A stretch of DNA of 64,000 nt from Cryptosporangium phraense (GCF_006912135.1 NZ_VIRS01000026.1:1-64000); one strand, 5' to 3'; positions 51,757 through 62,257 are shown, numbered from the stretch's first letter. Notes: generated by a model not told the origin, from the letters alone. Translations and numbers: made by a program.

Positions 51757-52986
51757 ATGACCGACGGGGTCCCCTTGCTCTCTACCGCTGAGGCCGCCGC
51801 CCGGCTCGGTGTCAAGCCCGCGACGCTGTACGCCTACGTCAGCCGGGGGCTGATCTCGCGGGTCCGGGGCGCCGACGGGCGGGCGAGCTTCTTCGATCCG
51901 GCCGAGCTCGACCAGATGGCGCAGCAGCCGCGCAGCCCGGTCGCGGTCGCCGGTACCGGGGTGCTGATCCCGTCGGCGGTCAGCGAGATCCGCGAGCAGC
52001 GGCTCTGGTACCGCGGCCTGGACGCGTGCGAGATGGCCCGGACCGAGTCGTTCGAGGCGGTCGCCGGGTGGTTGTGGACCGAGGGCCGGCCGGCCCTGTC
52101 GTTCACCGGGCCGGCCGAGTTCGTCGACGCGGCCCGGGCCGCGGCCACCGCGCTACCGCCGCGGGTTCGCCTGCTCGACCGGATCCGGGCCGTCGTGGCC
52201 GCGGTCGGCGCGATCGACCCGCTCCGGGCCGACCTGCGTCCCGAGGCGGTGACCGTGACCGCTGCGTCCCTGATCGCCGCGATCGTCGACGGCCTGCCGC
52301 CCGCTCCGGACGCCGGGACCGGGGGCGGAGCCGACGGTCCAGAGGCAGAGTCGGTGGCCGGGCGGCTGTGGGGGGTGTTGACCGGGATGCCGCCGCAGGC
52401 GGCTGCGGTGGGGGCGTTGAACACGGCGCTGGGGCTGCTCGCCGATCACGGGGTGACCGCATCGACGGTCGCGGCCCGGGTCGCGGCGTCGGCTCGGGCG
52501 CATCCGTACGCAGCGGTCGGGGCGGCGCTGTACACGCTCGACGGCTCGATCGAGAGCGGCACCAGCGCGCTGGTGCACCGCACGCTCGTCGAGGCCGAGA
52601 GCGACGGCAGCGTCGCGGTCGTCGCGCGCCTGCTCGACCAGTCGAACCACCTGCCGGGCTTCGATCACCCGCTCTACCCCGACGGCGACCCCCGCGGCCG
52701 CGCGCTCATCGACGTCCTCGCGGCCGAGCCTCCGCACCGTGGTCGGTGGGAGGCCGTCGAGCAGTTCCTGGCCACCGGCCGCCGCGGCCGCCCGCTCGAC
52801 CCGACCCTCGACTTCGGCGTCGCCGCGCTCACGTTCACCGCCGGGATGCCGTCCGACGCCGGCCTGGCGATCCTCGCGGTGGCGCGCTGCGCGGGATGGA
52901 TCGCGCACACGCTCGAGGAGTACGCCGAGGAGCCCGACCGGTTCCGCCCGCCGCCGGACGGCTCGCGCCGCCGAAGCCGCGGATGA
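51757..52986 (+). CDS. HTH domain fused to a citrate synthase-like domain
   Basis: A 409-residue protein. Residues 1-55 are an excisionase/MerR-like helix-turn-helix (LLSTAEAAARLGVKPATLYAYVSRGLISRV), and residues about 85-400 resemble citrate synthase: GLLADHGVTASTVAARVAASARAHPYAAVGAALYTLDGSIESGTSALV, GFDHPLYPDGDPRG, and DFGVAALTFTAGMPSDAGLAILAVARCAGWIAHTLEEY. The catalytic His and Asp equivalents are present, but the second substrate motif (canonical LHGGAN) is replaced by ESGTSAL without His. It could be an enzyme, a metabolite-sensing regulator or both. It resembles a family of actinobacterial HTH-citrate synthases of unknown function. Confidence 0.82.
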   Translation: MTDGVPLLSTAEAAARLGVKPATLYAYVSRGLISRVRGADGRASFFDPAELDQMAQQPRSPVAVAGTGVLIPSAVSEIREQRLWYRGLDACEMARTESFEAVAGWLWTEGRPALSFTGPAEFVDAARAAATALPPRVRLLDRIRAVVAAVGAIDPLRADLRPEAVTVTAASLIAAIVDGLPPAPDAGTGGGADGPEAESVAGRLWGVLTGMPPQAAAVGALNTALGLLADHGVTASTVAARVAASARAHPYAAVGAALYTLDGSIESGTSALVHRTLVEAESDGSVAVVARLLDQSNHLPGFDHPLYPDGDPRGRALIDVLAAEPPHRGRWEAVEQFLATGRRGRPLDPTLDFGVAALTFTAGMPSDAGLAILAVARCAGWIAHTLEEYAEEPDRFRPPPDGSRRRSRG

Positions 52987-53013
52987 CGCACTTGCCGGTG
53001 GAGCCGTCGGGGG

Positions 53014-53643
53014 TCAGCCGTATGTGTCGCGGGGTCCGCGGCCCCGGACCGAGATCGGGCCGCGCTTCCAGCTCGGCGCGGCCGGTCCGTGCACGCGGAT
53101 CTTCTTGACGACGTTCGGGCCGACCTCGGCCGAGAGCAGCCCGAGCATCTTGGTGGACAGCAGCCGGAGCTGGGTGGCCCACGCCGTCGACTCGGCCTGC
53201 AACGTCAGCTCGCCGTCCTTGAGCTGCACCGGACGCGACTTCGAGGCGATCTCCGGACCGACCAGCTTCGGCCAGTCGCCCAGCACGCGGGCCTCGGCCG
53301 TCGGCTTGTCCCAGCCCCGGTCGGCCACCATGCGGCTGACCAGCCGGCCGAGCGGCTGCGGGTCGCGCGGGTCGGGGCCGGAGCCGCTCCACCGCCGACG
53401 CTTCGGGCTCTGCCCGTCGTCGGCCGGCCGCTTCTTCGGTCCTCCGGGGCGGGTCGTGTACGTGCGTCCGGCCGCGCGAGCGGCGTCGAGGGCGGCCCGG
53501 GCGAGCTGGGCACCGCCGAGGGGCTGGGCACCGACGGGGTTGGCGCCGTTTCCCGTGAAACGGTCGGCCGCGCCGCCGCCCTGTGCGGTGTGGTTCCCGC
53601 CCACGGCATCGCGCTGCCCATCGTCGATATCGTCATCGGTCAC
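53014..53643 (-). CDS. DUF721 (DciA-like) protein
   Basis: A 209-residue protein. The disordered N-terminal third is followed by the DUF721 domain (about 95-209) with [65 protein letters not shown], a KH-like fold. DciA is the helicase loader/operator of bacteria lacking DnaC; the recF-gyrB interval is its usual place in actinobacteria. I chose GTG 53643 with GGGAGG 7 bases upstream; it overlaps the recF stop by 11 bases. A near-perfect parS lies inside it (53548-53561). Confidence 0.88.
   Translation of the reverse strand: MTDDDIDDGQRDAVGGNHTAQGGGAADRFTGNGANPVGAQPLGGAQLARAALDAARAAGRTYTTRPGGPKKRPADDGQSPKRRRWSGSGPDPRDPQPLGRLVSRMVADRGWDKPTAEARVLGDWPKLVGPEIASKSRPVQLKDGELTLQAESTAWATQLRLLSTKMLGLLSAEVGPNVVKKIRVHGPAAPSWKRGPISVRGRGPRDTYG
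53548..53561. promoter_or_regulatory. parS: candidate parS site
   Basis: GTTTCCCGTGAAAC differs from the actinobacterial ParB-binding core GTTTCACGTGAAAC at one position. It lies within the DUF721 gene, about 4 kb from the oriC candidate, where parS sites are expected. Confidence 0.55.
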
Positions 53644-54844
53644 GAGTGACCTCCCCAGCCGTGACATCGAACCGTACGCCCTGCAGGGCCGGTGGAACAT
53701 CCGCGGCGACAGCCGCGGTCACCAGCACCTGGGAAGCATCGTGCACCAGGTCGGCCAGCCGGTCCCGGCGTTGGGAATCCAGCTCGGCGAACACGTCGTC
53801 GAGGATCAGCACCGGTTCGCTGCCGTCGTCGGTGAGCAGGTCGTAGCTGCCGAGGCGGAGCGCGAGCGCGTACGACCAGCCCTCGCCGTGGCTGGCGTAC
53901 CCCTTGGCGGGCAGGTCGCCGAGCCAGAGCACGACGTCGTCGCGGTGCGGGCCGACCAGCGTGATGCCCCGCTCGATCTCCTGGCTCCGGGACTCGGCCA
54001 GGGCCGCGAGGATGCGCTGGGTGAGCTCGGCGACGTCGACGTTGAGCTCGGGGCGGTCGGCGACCGGCTCGGGCGTGTCGGTGGCCGCGTCGCCGTGCGT
54101 GGACGAACGGTAGGCGAGCCGGGTGCGGCCGCGTCCGGCGCTGACCGCGTCGTAGGCCTTGGCGACGTAGGGCTCCAGGGCGGCGAGCACCTCGAGACGA
54201 CCGGCCAGCAGTTCGGCGCCGTGGGCGGCGAGGTGGCCGTCCCAGACCTCGAGCGTACGCAGGTCGCCGGCGCCCTTCGACGCCCGGCGCGCGGAGGCCG
54301 CGGTGCGGAGGAGCGCGTTGCGCTGCTTGAGCACCCGGTCGTAGTCGGCCCGGACCGCGGCGAAGCGCGGCGACCGGGCGACCAGCAGGTCGTCGATGAA
54401 GCGACGACGCTCGGCCGGGTCACCGCGGACCAGGGCCAGGTCTTCGGGGGCGAACAGCACGGTCCGCAGCGCGCCGAGGACGTCACGCGGCCGGGTCACC
54501 GGCGAGCGGTTGAGGCGCGCACGGTTGGCCTTGCCGGGCACGATCTCGAGCTCGACGAGCAGCTCGCGGGCGTCCCGGACGACCGCGGCCCTGATCACCG
54601 CCCGCGAAGCACCCGCCCGGACCAGCGGGGCGTCGGTCGCGACCCGGTGGCTGCCGAGGGTCGCGACGTAGCCGATGGCCTCGACCAGGTTGGTCTTGCC
54701 CTGGCCGTTGGGGCCGACGAACACGTTCGGGCCGGGCTCCAGGTCGACCGACACCGCCGCGTAGCTGCGGTAGTCGACCAGGGAGAGGTGGCGGACGTGC
54801 GTGCCACCCTGCCGGTTGGGGGTCCCGGCCCGATCCGTGTCCAT
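53633..54844 (-). CDS. recF: DNA replication and repair protein RecF
   Basis: ABC-type ATPase that loads RecA at gaps. The 403 residues start at ATG 54844 with AAGGGA upstream. Walker A is [20 protein letters not shown], the signature region is [42 protein letters not shown], and Walker B is [13 protein letters not shown]. It lies 7 bases after the gnd stop and overlaps the DUF721 gene by 11 bases, so gnd-recF-DUF721 may be one transcript. Confidence 0.95.
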   Translation of the reverse strand: MDTDRAGTPNRQGGTHVRHLSLVDYRSYAAVSVDLEPGPNVFVGPNGQGKTNLVEAIGYVATLGSHRVATDAPLVRAGASRAVIRAAVVRDARELLVELEIVPGKANRARLNRSPVTRPRDVLGALRTVLFAPEDLALVRGDPAERRRFIDDLLVARSPRFAAVRADYDRVLKQRNALLRTAASARRASKGAGDLRTLEVWDGHLAAHGAELLAGRLEVLAALEPYVAKAYDAVSAGRGRTRLAYRSSTHGDAATDTPEPVADRPELNVDVAELTQRILAALAESRSQEIERGITLVGPHRDDVVLWLGDLPAKGYASHGEGWSYALALRLGSYDLLTDDGSEPVLILDDVFAELDSQRRDRLADLVHDASQVLVTAAVAADVPPALQGVRFDVTAGEVTRDR

Positions 54845-54851
54845 CTGTCCC

Positions 54852-55784
54852 TTAGCTGTCGATCGTGTCGCCCGGCCCGCCGAGGTGAGCCGCAGTGGCT
54901 TCCTTGCCCACCTTGGTGGTGGCGTGCCCACCGAACTGGTTGCGGAGGGCAGCGACGGCCTTCATCGCCGGCGAGTCCTCCTGACGCGAGCTGAACCGCG
55001 CGAACAGCGACGCGGCGAGCACCGGCACCGGGACGGCGTGGTTGATCGCCTCCTCGATGGTCCAGCGGCCTTCGCCCGAGTCGTTGACGTAGCCCTTGAT
55101 GTCGTCGAGGTTCGGGTCTTCCTCGAGCGCGTTCACGAGCAGGTCGAGCAGCCAGGACCGGACGACCGTGCCCTCCTGCCAGCTCTTGAGCACGCCGGGC
55201 ACGTCCTGGACCACGTCGGCCGCCATGAGCAGCTCGTAGCCCTCGGCGTAGGCCTGCATCATGCCGTACTCGATGCCGTTGTGAACCATCTTCGCGAAGT
55301 GGCCGGCCCCGACCGGGCCCGCGTGCACGTAGCCGTAGTCGCCCTCGGGCTTGAGCGCGTCGAAGAACGGCTTGACCTTGGCCACGTTCTCTTCTTCGCC
55401 GCCGACCATCAGCGCGTAGCCGTTCTTCAAGCCCCAGATGCCGCCGGACACGCCCGCGTCGACGTAGCCGATGCCCTTCTCGGCCAGGTGGTCGGCGTTG
55501 ATCTTGTCGTCGGTGAAGCGGGAGTTGCCACCGTCGACGACGACATCGCCGGCGGAGAGCAGGCCGCCCAGCTCCTTGACCGTCTCGCGGGTGGGGTCAC
55601 CGGCCGGCACCATCACCCAGACCACCCGCGGCGACGTCGTGAACGCGTCCACGAGCTCGGTGAGGCTGCCGACGTCGGCGATCTCGTGGTTGCGGTCGTA
55701 CCCGATGACGGTGTGGCCGGCTTGGCGCATGCGCTCGCGCATGTTGCCGCCCATCTTGCCGAGCCCGATGAGGCCGATCTCCAT
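54852..55784 (-). CDS. gnd: 6-phosphogluconate dehydrogenase, NAD-type
   Basis: Oxidative pentose phosphate enzyme making ribulose-5-phosphate. The 310 residues start at ATG 55784 ([32 protein letters not shown]) with GGGGAG upstream. Conserved parts are the NAD(P)-binding [56 protein letters not shown] with the catalytic Lys. At about 310 residues it belongs to the short (Gnd/YqeC-like, NAD-preferring) class rather than the 470-residue E. coli type. It sits between dnaN and recF, as in many actinobacteria. Confidence 0.93.
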   Translation of the reverse strand: MEIGLIGLGKMGGNMRERMRQAGHTVIGYDRNHEIADVGSLTELVDAFTTSPRVVWVMVPAGDPTRETVKELGGLLSAGDVVVDGGNSRFTDDKINADHLAEKGIGYVDAGVSGGIWGLKNGYALMVGGEEENVAKVKPFFDALKPEGDYGYVHAGPVGAGHFAKMVHNGIEYGMMQAYAEGYELLMAADVVQDVPGVLKSWQEGTVVRSWLLDLLVNALEEDPNLDDIKGYVNDSGEGRWTIEEAINHAVPVPVLAASLFARFSSRQEDSPAMKAVAALRNQFGGHATTKVGKEATAAHLGGPGDTIDS

Positions 55785-55941
55785 GGTGCTCCCCTGTCCC
55801 TCACTCATGTGGCGGTGCGGCCGTCGTACCCCACGCCCGGCCGACTCGGACCGGACACTTCCTGATCGATTCTTCCCCTCGACAGCGAGGGGGATGTCAA
55901 CCGGGCTCGGGCTATCTGTTGACGGACCGGGGAAGGGCTCG

Positions 55942-57081
55942 TTACTGCGAGACCCGGACCGGCATCAACAGGTACCGGTAGGCGCTCTCGTTCACCGGCT
56001 TGGACTCGGCGTCGGCCTCCTCGCCGGTGAGCACCGCGGGCTTGAGCGGCGTGGTGCACGAGAGCACCGCGACCTCCGTACCCAGGGCGTTGAGGCCGTC
56101 GAGCAGGAACTGCGGGTTGAACGCGATCTCGATGTCGTCGCCGTCGAACACCGCGTCGGTGGACTCGGACGCGCGGGCGTCTTCGGTGCCGCCGGCCTCG
56201 ACGGTGAGCATGCCGCTCGTGAACGCCAGGCGGACCGGCGTGTTGCGCTCGGCGACCAGCGACACACGCTTGACGACCTCGATCATCGTCGCCGTCGGCA
56301 CCTTGGCCTGGATCGCGTGGCTGTCGGGGAACAACGAGCGGACCGGCGGGAACTGACCGTCGAGCAGCCGGGTGGTGGTGCGGCGGCCGGCCCCGGAGAA
56401 GCCGATCAGCCCCTCGCCGGTGGCGCCCTGGCTCAGCGCGAGCGTGACCTCGGTACCGGACGACATCGCGCGTGCGGTGTCGGAGAGCGTGCGGGCGGGC
56501 ACGAGCGCGTTCTGGCTGACGTCGGCCGCGCCCGGACGCCAGGAGAGCTCGCGGACGGCGAGCCGGTAGCGGTCGGTGGCGAGCAGGGTCAGCCGATCGC
56601 CCTCGAGTTCGAGCCGGACGCCGGTGAGAACCGGGAGCGTGTCGTCCTTGCCCGAGGCGACGACGACCTGGGCGACCGCGGTGGCGAACTCGTCCGCGTC
56701 GACGGCACCGGCGACGGTGGGCATCTCCGGCAGCGTCGGGTAGTCCTCCACCGGCATCGTCGGCAGCGTGAACCGAGCGGTGCCGCAGACGATCTCAGCG
56801 CGCGCCTCGTCGGCGTCGAGCTCGACCGGGTGGTTCGGTAGTGCCCGGGTGATCTCGGCCAGCAGACGGCCGGACACCAGCACCCGGCCGGGCGTGTCGG
56901 TCTGCACGTCGACGCCCATCTGGCTGGAGACCTCGTAGTCGAAGCCCGAGACCGTGAGCCGATCGTTGTCGGTCTCCAGCAGGACACCGGCGAGGACCGG
57001 CACCGGCGGCCGCGCGGGCAGGCTCTTGGCCGTCCACGCGACGGCGTCGGCAAGCGACTCGCGCTCGACCCGGAACTTCAT
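55942..57081 (-). CDS. dnaN: DNA polymerase III beta subunit (sliding clamp)
   Basis: Ring-shaped clamp that gives DNA polymerase processivity. The 379 residues have the three-domain pattern typical of beta clamps. Visible landmarks: MKFRVERESLADAVAWTAKSLPARP at the N-terminus, LTVSGFDYEVSSQMGVDV, LALSQGATGEGLIGFSGAGR, and the C-terminal LKPAVLTGEEADAESKPVNESAYRYLLMPVRVSQ. The gene lies directly beyond the oriC candidate from dnaA, in the same direction. Confidence 0.97.
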   Translation of the reverse strand: MKFRVERESLADAVAWTAKSLPARPPVPVLAGVLLETDNDRLTVSGFDYEVSSQMGVDVQTDTPGRVLVSGRLLAEITRALPNHPVELDADEARAEIVCGTARFTLPTMPVEDYPTLPEMPTVAGAVDADEFATAVAQVVVASGKDDTLPVLTGVRLELEGDRLTLLATDRYRLAVRELSWRPGAADVSQNALVPARTLSDTARAMSSGTEVTLALSQGATGEGLIGFSGAGRRTTTRLLDGQFPPVRSLFPDSHAIQAKVPTATMIEVVKRVSLVAERNTPVRLAFTSGMLTVEAGGTEDARASESTDAVFDGDDIEIAFNPQFLLDGLNALGTEVAVLSCTTPLKPAVLTGEEADAESKPVNESAYRYLLMPVRVSQ

Positions 57082-57667
57082 TCCTTGCCTCCATCAGTGC
57101 GGGCCGCTCAGGGAAGCCGACCGTACCCCGTGGGTGCGACGAAAGGGTGCGCCGGGAGCGCGTCCCTCTCTTCCTCGCTGAGATTTTCTCGACCCGCTCT
57201 CGGCACTTTTCCCCACAGTCCCCAGCACCGAAGAGCACTTGAGATCTCTCTAGATAACTGATTCGTAGTCGTCGTAGGGGTTGTGGAAACGGTGGAGATC
57301 GAGCGTCTGCGCAGCGTGCGCAAGTTATGAACGTGTGGACATCCGGTGGGGACGTTGGGGATGACGAGAGGCCTGTTGTGGAGAGCGTTCGGTTGTCCCC
57401 CGTTGCCCACACGTAACCCACACCTGTCCGCACAGTTTTCACACAGGCGGAAGCCCTTTCCACAGAGTTATCCCCAGGCTGTGCATGAGTGCTGGTGAAA
57501 CGGTGGACAGGGTTGGGGGCAGTGCGGTGGATGGAGGATGAACTGACCGCTCTAGCCAGGCGAATTACTCATACACACGTGTGGGAAGCGGCGTCCACAT
57601 GATGTGGACGAAGAAGGGCTCCCGGCCGATGGCCGGGAGCCCTGGGGAAGCCTTGGGGAAAGCCGAT
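57082..57667. other. oriC: oriC candidate, dnaA-dnaN intergenic region
   Basis: A 586-bp gene-free region between dnaN and dnaA, the usual oriC place in actinobacteria. DnaA-box-like sequences include TGTGGACAT (57334), TTATCCCCA (57468), TGTGGACGA (57603) and several weaker ones (CTTTCCACA 57456, TGTGGAAAC 57282, TGTGGAGAG). Most are one or two bases from consensus, and no dense perfect array was found. A TGTGGACGA/GCGTCCACA pair (57591-57611) forms a small inverted repeat near dnaA. No distinct AT-rich unwinding element is obvious beyond 57241-57270. Confidence 0.75.
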
Positions 57668-59779
57668 CTACTGCTGTTGAGCGCGCTGTTTGATGCGGTT
57701 GGTGAGCTCGGCGATCTGGTTGTAGAGCGACCGGCGCTCGGCCATCATCTGGCGGATCTTGCGGTCGGCGTGCATGACCGTCGTGTGGTCGCGGCCGCCG
57801 AACGCCTGGCCGATGCGGGGCAGCGAGAGGTCGGTCAGCTCGCGACAGAGGTACATCGCGACCTGGCGGGCGTTGACCAGCACCCGGGAGCGTGACGAGC
57901 CGCAGAGGTCGTCCATCGAGACGCTGAAGTACTCCGCGGTGGCGGCCATGATCGTGGCTGCGGTGATCTCCGGGCCGCCGCCCTCGGGGATCAGGTCCTT
58001 GAGGACGACCTCGGCCAGGCCCAGATCGACCGGCTGACGGTTGAGGCTGGCGAACGCCGTCACCCGGATCAGCGCGCCCTCGAGCTCGCGGATGTTGGAC
58101 TGGATCTTGCTGGCGATGAACTCCAGCACCTCCGGCGGCGCGGCCAGGCGCTCCTGGGCGGCCTTCTTCCGGAGGATCGCGATCCGGGTCTCGAGGTCGG
58201 GCGGCTGGATGTCGGTGAGCAGGCCCCACTCGAACCGCGTGCGCAGCCGCTCCTCCAGCGTCGACAGCTGCTTGGGCGAGCGGTCGGAGCTGATGACGAT
58301 CTGCTTGTTCGCGTTGTGGAGCGTGTTGAACGTGTGGAAGAACTCCTCCTGCGTCCGCTCGCGGCTCTCCAAGAACTGGATGTCGTCGACCAGCAGGATG
58401 TCGACGTCGCGGTAGCGGCGCTGGAAGGCCTGGGTCTTGTCGTCGCGCAGCGAGTTGATGAAGTCGTTCGTGAACTCTTCGGTCGAGACGTACCGCACGG
58501 CTCTGGCGTTGCCGAGCGACTGGGCGTAGTGCCCGATCGCGTGCAGCAGGTGCGTCTTGCCCAGCCCGGAACCGCCGTAGACGAACAGCGGGTTGTAGGC
58601 CTTGGCCGGCGCCTCGGCCACCGCGACCGCGGCCGCGTGCGCGAACCGGTTCGAGGAGCCGATGACGAACGTGTCGAACGTGTACTTCGGGTTCAGCCGG
58701 GCCGGCTCGGTCGGCCGCGGGGTCTCACCGCGCCGGATGCCCCGGTTGGCCGGCTCGACCGGAGCCTCCTGGCCGAACGCGGGCGAGTGGTGGCGGCCGC
58801 GGGTGTCGAAGCTCGGCGGGTAGGCGCTGCCGTCGTAGGGCTCGAAGCCGCCGGGGCGGGCCGCGCCGTACGGACCGGTCGCGCGGTAGGCCGGCTGCTG
58901 CTCGGGGTAGGCGGGTGGCGGGGCGAAGCTCTGCGGCGAGGCGAACCCGGGAACCCCGGCGGAGCCGACGACGGGGGCCGGGCCGCCCGGGATCGCGGCG
59001 CCGCCGGCGGCCGGGGAGGTGGGCTCGGGGCCGGCGGGCATCGTCGGTACGGGGCCGGTGGTGGCCGGACCTTCGTCGGGGGCCAGTGCCGACGGGCCCG
59101 CGGTCGTCGCGTCGGCCGGCGTCGACGTCGGGCCCGGCCTCGGCGGGGCGGGCTCGGGAACCTCGGCGGGCTCCCGGTCGGTGGCCGCGTGCCGGCCGCG
59201 CAGACGGTCCGGAGCCGGCGCGTCGAGCGGTTCGCCCGGGGGCGTCGCCGGAGCAGCCGACGAGTACCGGTCGGGGCTCGCGCCGTAGGCGGCCGGGCGT
59301 GCGCTCTCGCCGCCGTAGGGCCGGTACGGGTGCGGCGGCGGGAACTCCGGACGCTCGGCCCCGCCGCCGGCCGCGGCGGCGGCACCGCGGTAGTCGCGGA
59401 ACTCGGGCTCCGGCGCGGGACCTTCGTCGTACCGGCCGGGGGCGTACGACTCCGGCTGCCAGTTGTCGACCGGAGGCAGATCGAGGACGTGGAGCTCCAT
59501 CGTCTGTTGTTCGACCGGAACGCGCACCGTCACGGCGACGTTGACGGGCCGGCCCAACTGACGCGAGATCGCGTCGGTGATCACTCCGCGTAGTCGACTC
59601 TCGAACGCGTCCTTGGCGAACTGGTTGGGCGCCGCAAGGAGTGCGGTGTCCTCCACCAGCGCGAGAGGCCGGGTCAACCGGAGCCACGCCCGCTGCTGGG
59701 GACTGAGGTCCTGGTCGGCCAGGCTTTCCGTGGCCGCAGACCAGATGCCTTCGAGATTGACGCTCTCGTCGGTCACCAT
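57668..59779 (-). CDS. dnaA: chromosomal replication initiator DnaA
   Basis: A 703-residue initiator from ATG 59779 with AGGGGGA upstream. Domain I is about 1-98; domain II is a very long Pro/Ala/Gly-rich linker (about 100-362, some 260 residues, versus a few tens in E. coli); domain III has Walker A GGSGLGKT (402-409) and Walker B ILLVDD (461-466), with the arginine-finger region [10 protein letters not shown]; domain IV ends in [31 protein letters not shown] (645-675), the DNA-binding signature. It is divergent from rpmH across a 531-bp gap with DnaA boxes. Confidence 0.97.
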   Translation of the reverse strand: MVTDESVNLEGIWSAATESLADQDLSPQQRAWLRLTRPLALVEDTALLAAPNQFAKDAFESRLRGVITDAISRQLGRPVNVAVTVRVPVEQQTMELHVLDLPPVDNWQPESYAPGRYDEGPAPEPEFRDYRGAAAAAGGGAERPEFPPPHPYRPYGGESARPAAYGASPDRYSSAAPATPPGEPLDAPAPDRLRGRHAATDREPAEVPEPAPPRPGPTSTPADATTAGPSALAPDEGPATTGPVPTMPAGPEPTSPAAGGAAIPGGPAPVVGSAGVPGFASPQSFAPPPAYPEQQPAYRATGPYGAARPGGFEPYDGSAYPPSFDTRGRHHSPAFGQEAPVEPANRGIRRGETPRPTEPARLNPKYTFDTFVIGSSNRFAHAAAVAVAEAPAKAYNPLFVYGGSGLGKTHLLHAIGHYAQSLGNARAVRYVSTEEFTNDFINSLRDDKTQAFQRRYRDVDILLVDDIQFLESRERTQEEFFHTFNTLHNANKQIVISSDRSPKQLSTLEERLRTRFEWGLLTDIQPPDLETRIAILRKKAAQERLAAPPEVLEFIASKIQSNIRELEGALIRVTAFASLNRQPVDLGLAEVVLKDLIPEGGGPEITAATIMAATAEYFSVSMDDLCGSSRSRVLVNARQVAMYLCRELTDLSLPRIGQAFGGRDHTTVMHADRKIRQMMAERRSLYNQIAELTNRIKQRAQQQ

Positions 59780-60310
59780 TCCCCCTGGTAGATAGCGTCT
59801 CACTCGGGCCGCCGATGCACTGTCCACACCGGTTTCCACACCCTGTGTATAGTGCGCGGGCCCCGACCTGAACCGGACATTTCGTTCCCCGGCGCCGACG
59901 GCGTGTCGGGCGGCCGCCCGTTTGAGGGGCTCACCAGGCCGAACGCCCCCGACTGCTCTGACGGGAGTTCCGACGAGAATCAACCAGGACCGGCAAACGG
60001 GCAGGCTAACAGCGTCTCTGAGCACGCAACAAGGCGTTGTCCACAGGCTGCGCCGACCCGTTGTCCCGTCCAAGGCCGTGGCCTGCGGGCATGCCTGATG
60101 TGCCAGATTGATTACGGGACCGGAGAGCGCGCCGAGACCGACGCGCAGGGTGAATCACGGTCACGGAGTGTGGAGGTTGTGGACCGCATTTGCTGGCTCT
60201 GTCCTGGCTCACGTACGCTGGAACCATCTATGGCTGTGCCGTGCGGAGATCACCGGTGTAGCCGAGCCGCCCGCAGTCCGACCTAGTTAGTACGTATCGG
60301 AGACCTCGAC
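59780..60310. other. dnaA-rpmH divergent intergenic region
   Basis: A 531-bp control region between dnaA and rpmH. DnaA-type boxes are TTGTCCACA (60037-60045, perfect Streptomyces type), CTGTCCACA (59820-59828) and GTTTCCACA (59832-59840), consistent with autoregulation of dnaA. On the plus strand a promoter for rpmH is TTGCTG (60190-60195), 18-base spacer, TACGCT (60214-60219). No other gene was recognised; short frames here are Pro/Arg-rich and lack ribosome binding sites. Confidence 0.65.
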
Positions 60311-60448
60311 GTGAGCAAGCGCACCTACCAGCCGAACAACCGCCGCCGCGCGAAGACCCACGGCTTCCGGCTGCGCATGCGCACGCGGGCGGGGCGGGCC
60401 ATCATCGCCGCTCGGCGCCTCAAGGGGCGCGCGCGCCTCTCCGCCTGA
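60311..60448 (+). CDS. rpmH: ribosomal protein L34
   Basis: A 45-residue, very basic protein ([21 protein letters not shown]) matching bL34, a component of the large ribosomal subunit. GTG start at 60311. It opens the rpmH-rnpA-yidD-yidC-jag-rsmG unit. Confidence 0.97.
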   Translation: MSKRTYQPNNRRRAKTHGFRLRMRTRAGRAIIAARRLKGRARLSA

Positions 60449-60465
60449 CCAGGCAGGAGCGCGGC

Positions 60466-60831
60466 GTGCTGCCGGCGCACGCGCGGCTGCGGCGGCGCGA
60501 AGACTTCACCCGGGTGCTGCGCTCGGGCAATCGCGCGGGACGCAGCACGCTGGTCGTGCACGCCACCCTCGGTGGAGCATCGAACGACGCCGGCCCGACG
60601 GAGAACTCCGTCCGGGCCGGCTTCGTTGTCTCCAAGGCAGTCGGTAATGCCGTGATACGGCACCGGGTCGCGAGGCAGCTCCGCCACCTCGTCCGCGATC
60701 GGCTGTCGCAGCTGCCACCCGGCAGCACGGTGGTCGTCCGGGCTCTTCCGGCCGCCGCCGACCAAACCTCGGAGACGCTGGGCCGCGACCTGGACGGCGC
60801 ATTCCGACGCATTCTGAAGGCTCGACGATGA
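60466..60831 (+). CDS. rnpA: ribonuclease P protein component
   Basis: Protein subunit of RNase P, which trims tRNA 5' ends. The 121 residues contain [20 protein letters not shown] and the RNR-like [27 protein letters not shown] signature. GTG start with AGGAG 9 bases upstream; it overlaps yidD by four bases. Confidence 0.95.
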   Translation: MLPAHARLRRREDFTRVLRSGNRAGRSTLVVHATLGGASNDAGPTENSVRAGFVVSKAVGNAVIRHRVARQLRHLVRDRLSQLPPGSTVVVRALPAAADQTSETLGRDLDGAFRRILKARR

Positions 60832-61139
60832 GCACTGCTTCCCCTCGCCCTCCGGCCGGCCGCATGTCGCGGCTGCTGCTGGCCGTCCTGATCGCCCCGA
60901 TCGAGGCCTATCGCCGGTGGATCAGCCCGGCGCTGCCGCCTCGTTGCCGGTTCCACCCCAGCTGCAGCGCCTACGCGCTGGAGGCACTGCGCACCCACGG
61001 CCCGGTGGCGGGAATCCTGCTGGCAGGCTGGCGCGTGATGCGCTGCCACCCGTTCCACCCCGGCGGGTACGACCCGGTCCCCTCGAAGGGGCCCTTCCGT
61101 CGTATCCGTGACCGCCGTCTGTCTGGAGCTACTCGGTGA
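60828..61139 (+). CDS. yidD: membrane protein insertion efficiency factor YidD
   Basis: A 103-residue membrane-associated protein aiding YidC-dependent insertion. The diagnostic [29 protein letters not shown] and [18 protein letters not shown] motifs are present, including the three conserved Cys. It overlaps rnpA and yidC by four bases each. Confidence 0.95.
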   Translation: MSTASPRPPAGRMSRLLLAVLIAPIEAYRRWISPALPPRCRFHPSCSAYALEALRTHGPVAGILLAGWRVMRCHPFHPGGYDPVPSKGPFRRIRDRRLSGATR

Positions 61140-62257
61140 ACCTGAACTGGATCTACACGGGCATCTCGTGGATCCTGCTGCGCTGGCACGATCTCTGGGG
61201 CGGCCTGCTCCACATGCCGTCCGGCCCCGCCTGGGTGCTCTCGATCGTCTTCCTCGTGCTGACCGTCCGGGTCGTGCTGTTCCCGGTCTTCGTCCGGCAG
61301 ATCAAGTCGCAGCGCGCGATGCAGGCGATCCAGCCGCAGATGAAGGAACTGCGCGAGAAGTACAAGAACGATCAGCAGAAGCTCCAAGCGGAGATGATGG
61401 AGCTCTACAAGCGGGAGAAGGCCAACCCGCTGATGGGCTGCCTCCCGATCTTCCTGCAGATCCCGGTCTTCATCGGTCTGTTCCACGTCCTTCGGCTGAT
61501 CAACCCGAACTCGGATTCGGCCTTCAAGGCCATGACCACCGAGTACGGCTGGACCGCCGACCAGTTCAACAGCGCGTCCGAGGCCCGGATCTTCGGCGCG
61601 CCGATCGCCGCGGCCTTCCGGTCTACGACCGAACAGCTCGAGCAGTTGGACGCGAGCCGGCTCGCGGTGACGCTCGTCGCCGGCATCTTGATCATCACGA
61701 TGGTCGCGACGACCTACATCACCCAGCGCCAGATGATCGCGCGCAACGGGGTGGCGGCCGACCCGACGCAGGCGATGGTCCAGAAGCTGATGCTCTACGG
61801 CATCCCGGCTTCGCTGCTGGTCTCCGGTGCGATCTTCCCGATCGGTGTCGTCGTCTACTGGGTGACGCAGAACTTCTTCTCGATGGGTCAGCAGTTCTGG
61901 GTGCTCAGCAAGATGCCGCTGCCGAAGCCCGGTGACCCCAAGGTCGACCCGGAGAAGGCGGCCGCGATGGCCCCGAAGCCGGGCGTCAAGCCGGTGAACC
62001 CGAAGAAGGGCGGCCGTCCGGCGGCGGCGCGCCAGCCGTCGTCCGGAAGTTCGGTCAAGTTCGACACCGCGCAGGCGCGAGCGGAGCGCGCGTCGGCCGC
62101 GGAGCAGGCGGCCAAGGCCGCTGAGGCGGCCGCGTCCGAGACCGGCGACGCCGAGAAGCCCGCACCGGTGCGCAAGCCGACGCCGGCGCGCGGCGGTGGC
62201 GGAGCGCGCCGTCCACAGGACAACCGGAACCGGAAACGGAAGGGCGGCCGGCGCTGA
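61136..62257 (+). CDS. yidC: membrane protein insertase YidC
   Basis: Inserts proteins into the cytoplasmic membrane, 373 residues. Membrane segments lie near the N-terminus (about 30-52), then [24 protein letters not shown], and later [19 protein letters not shown] and [32 protein letters not shown] charged loop ([35 protein letters not shown]) is the conserved cytoplasmic coiled coil. The long Ala/Lys/Arg tail is RNA/ribosome-binding-like. GTG start. Confidence 0.95.
   Translation: MNLNWIYTGISWILLRWHDLWGGLLHMPSGPAWVLSIVFLVLTVRVVLFPVFVRQIKSQRAMQAIQPQMKELREKYKNDQQKLQAEMMELYKREKANPLMGCLPIFLQIPVFIGLFHVLRLINPNSDSAFKAMTTEYGWTADQFNSASEARIFGAPIAAAFRSTTEQLEQLDASRLAVTLVAGILIITMVATTYITQRQMIARNGVAADPTQAMVQKLMLYGIPASLLVSGAIFPIGVVVYWVTQNFFSMGQQFWVLSKMPLPKPGDPKVDPEKAAAMAPKPGVKPVNPKKGGRPAAARQPSSGSSVKFDTAQARAERASAAEQAAKAAEAAASETGDAEKPAPVRKPTPARGGGGARRPQDNRNRKRKGGRR

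Noticed and set aside
57490-57503. A GTGAAAC half-site near dnaN as a second parS
   Set aside because: Only one half matches the ParB core; the other half does not.
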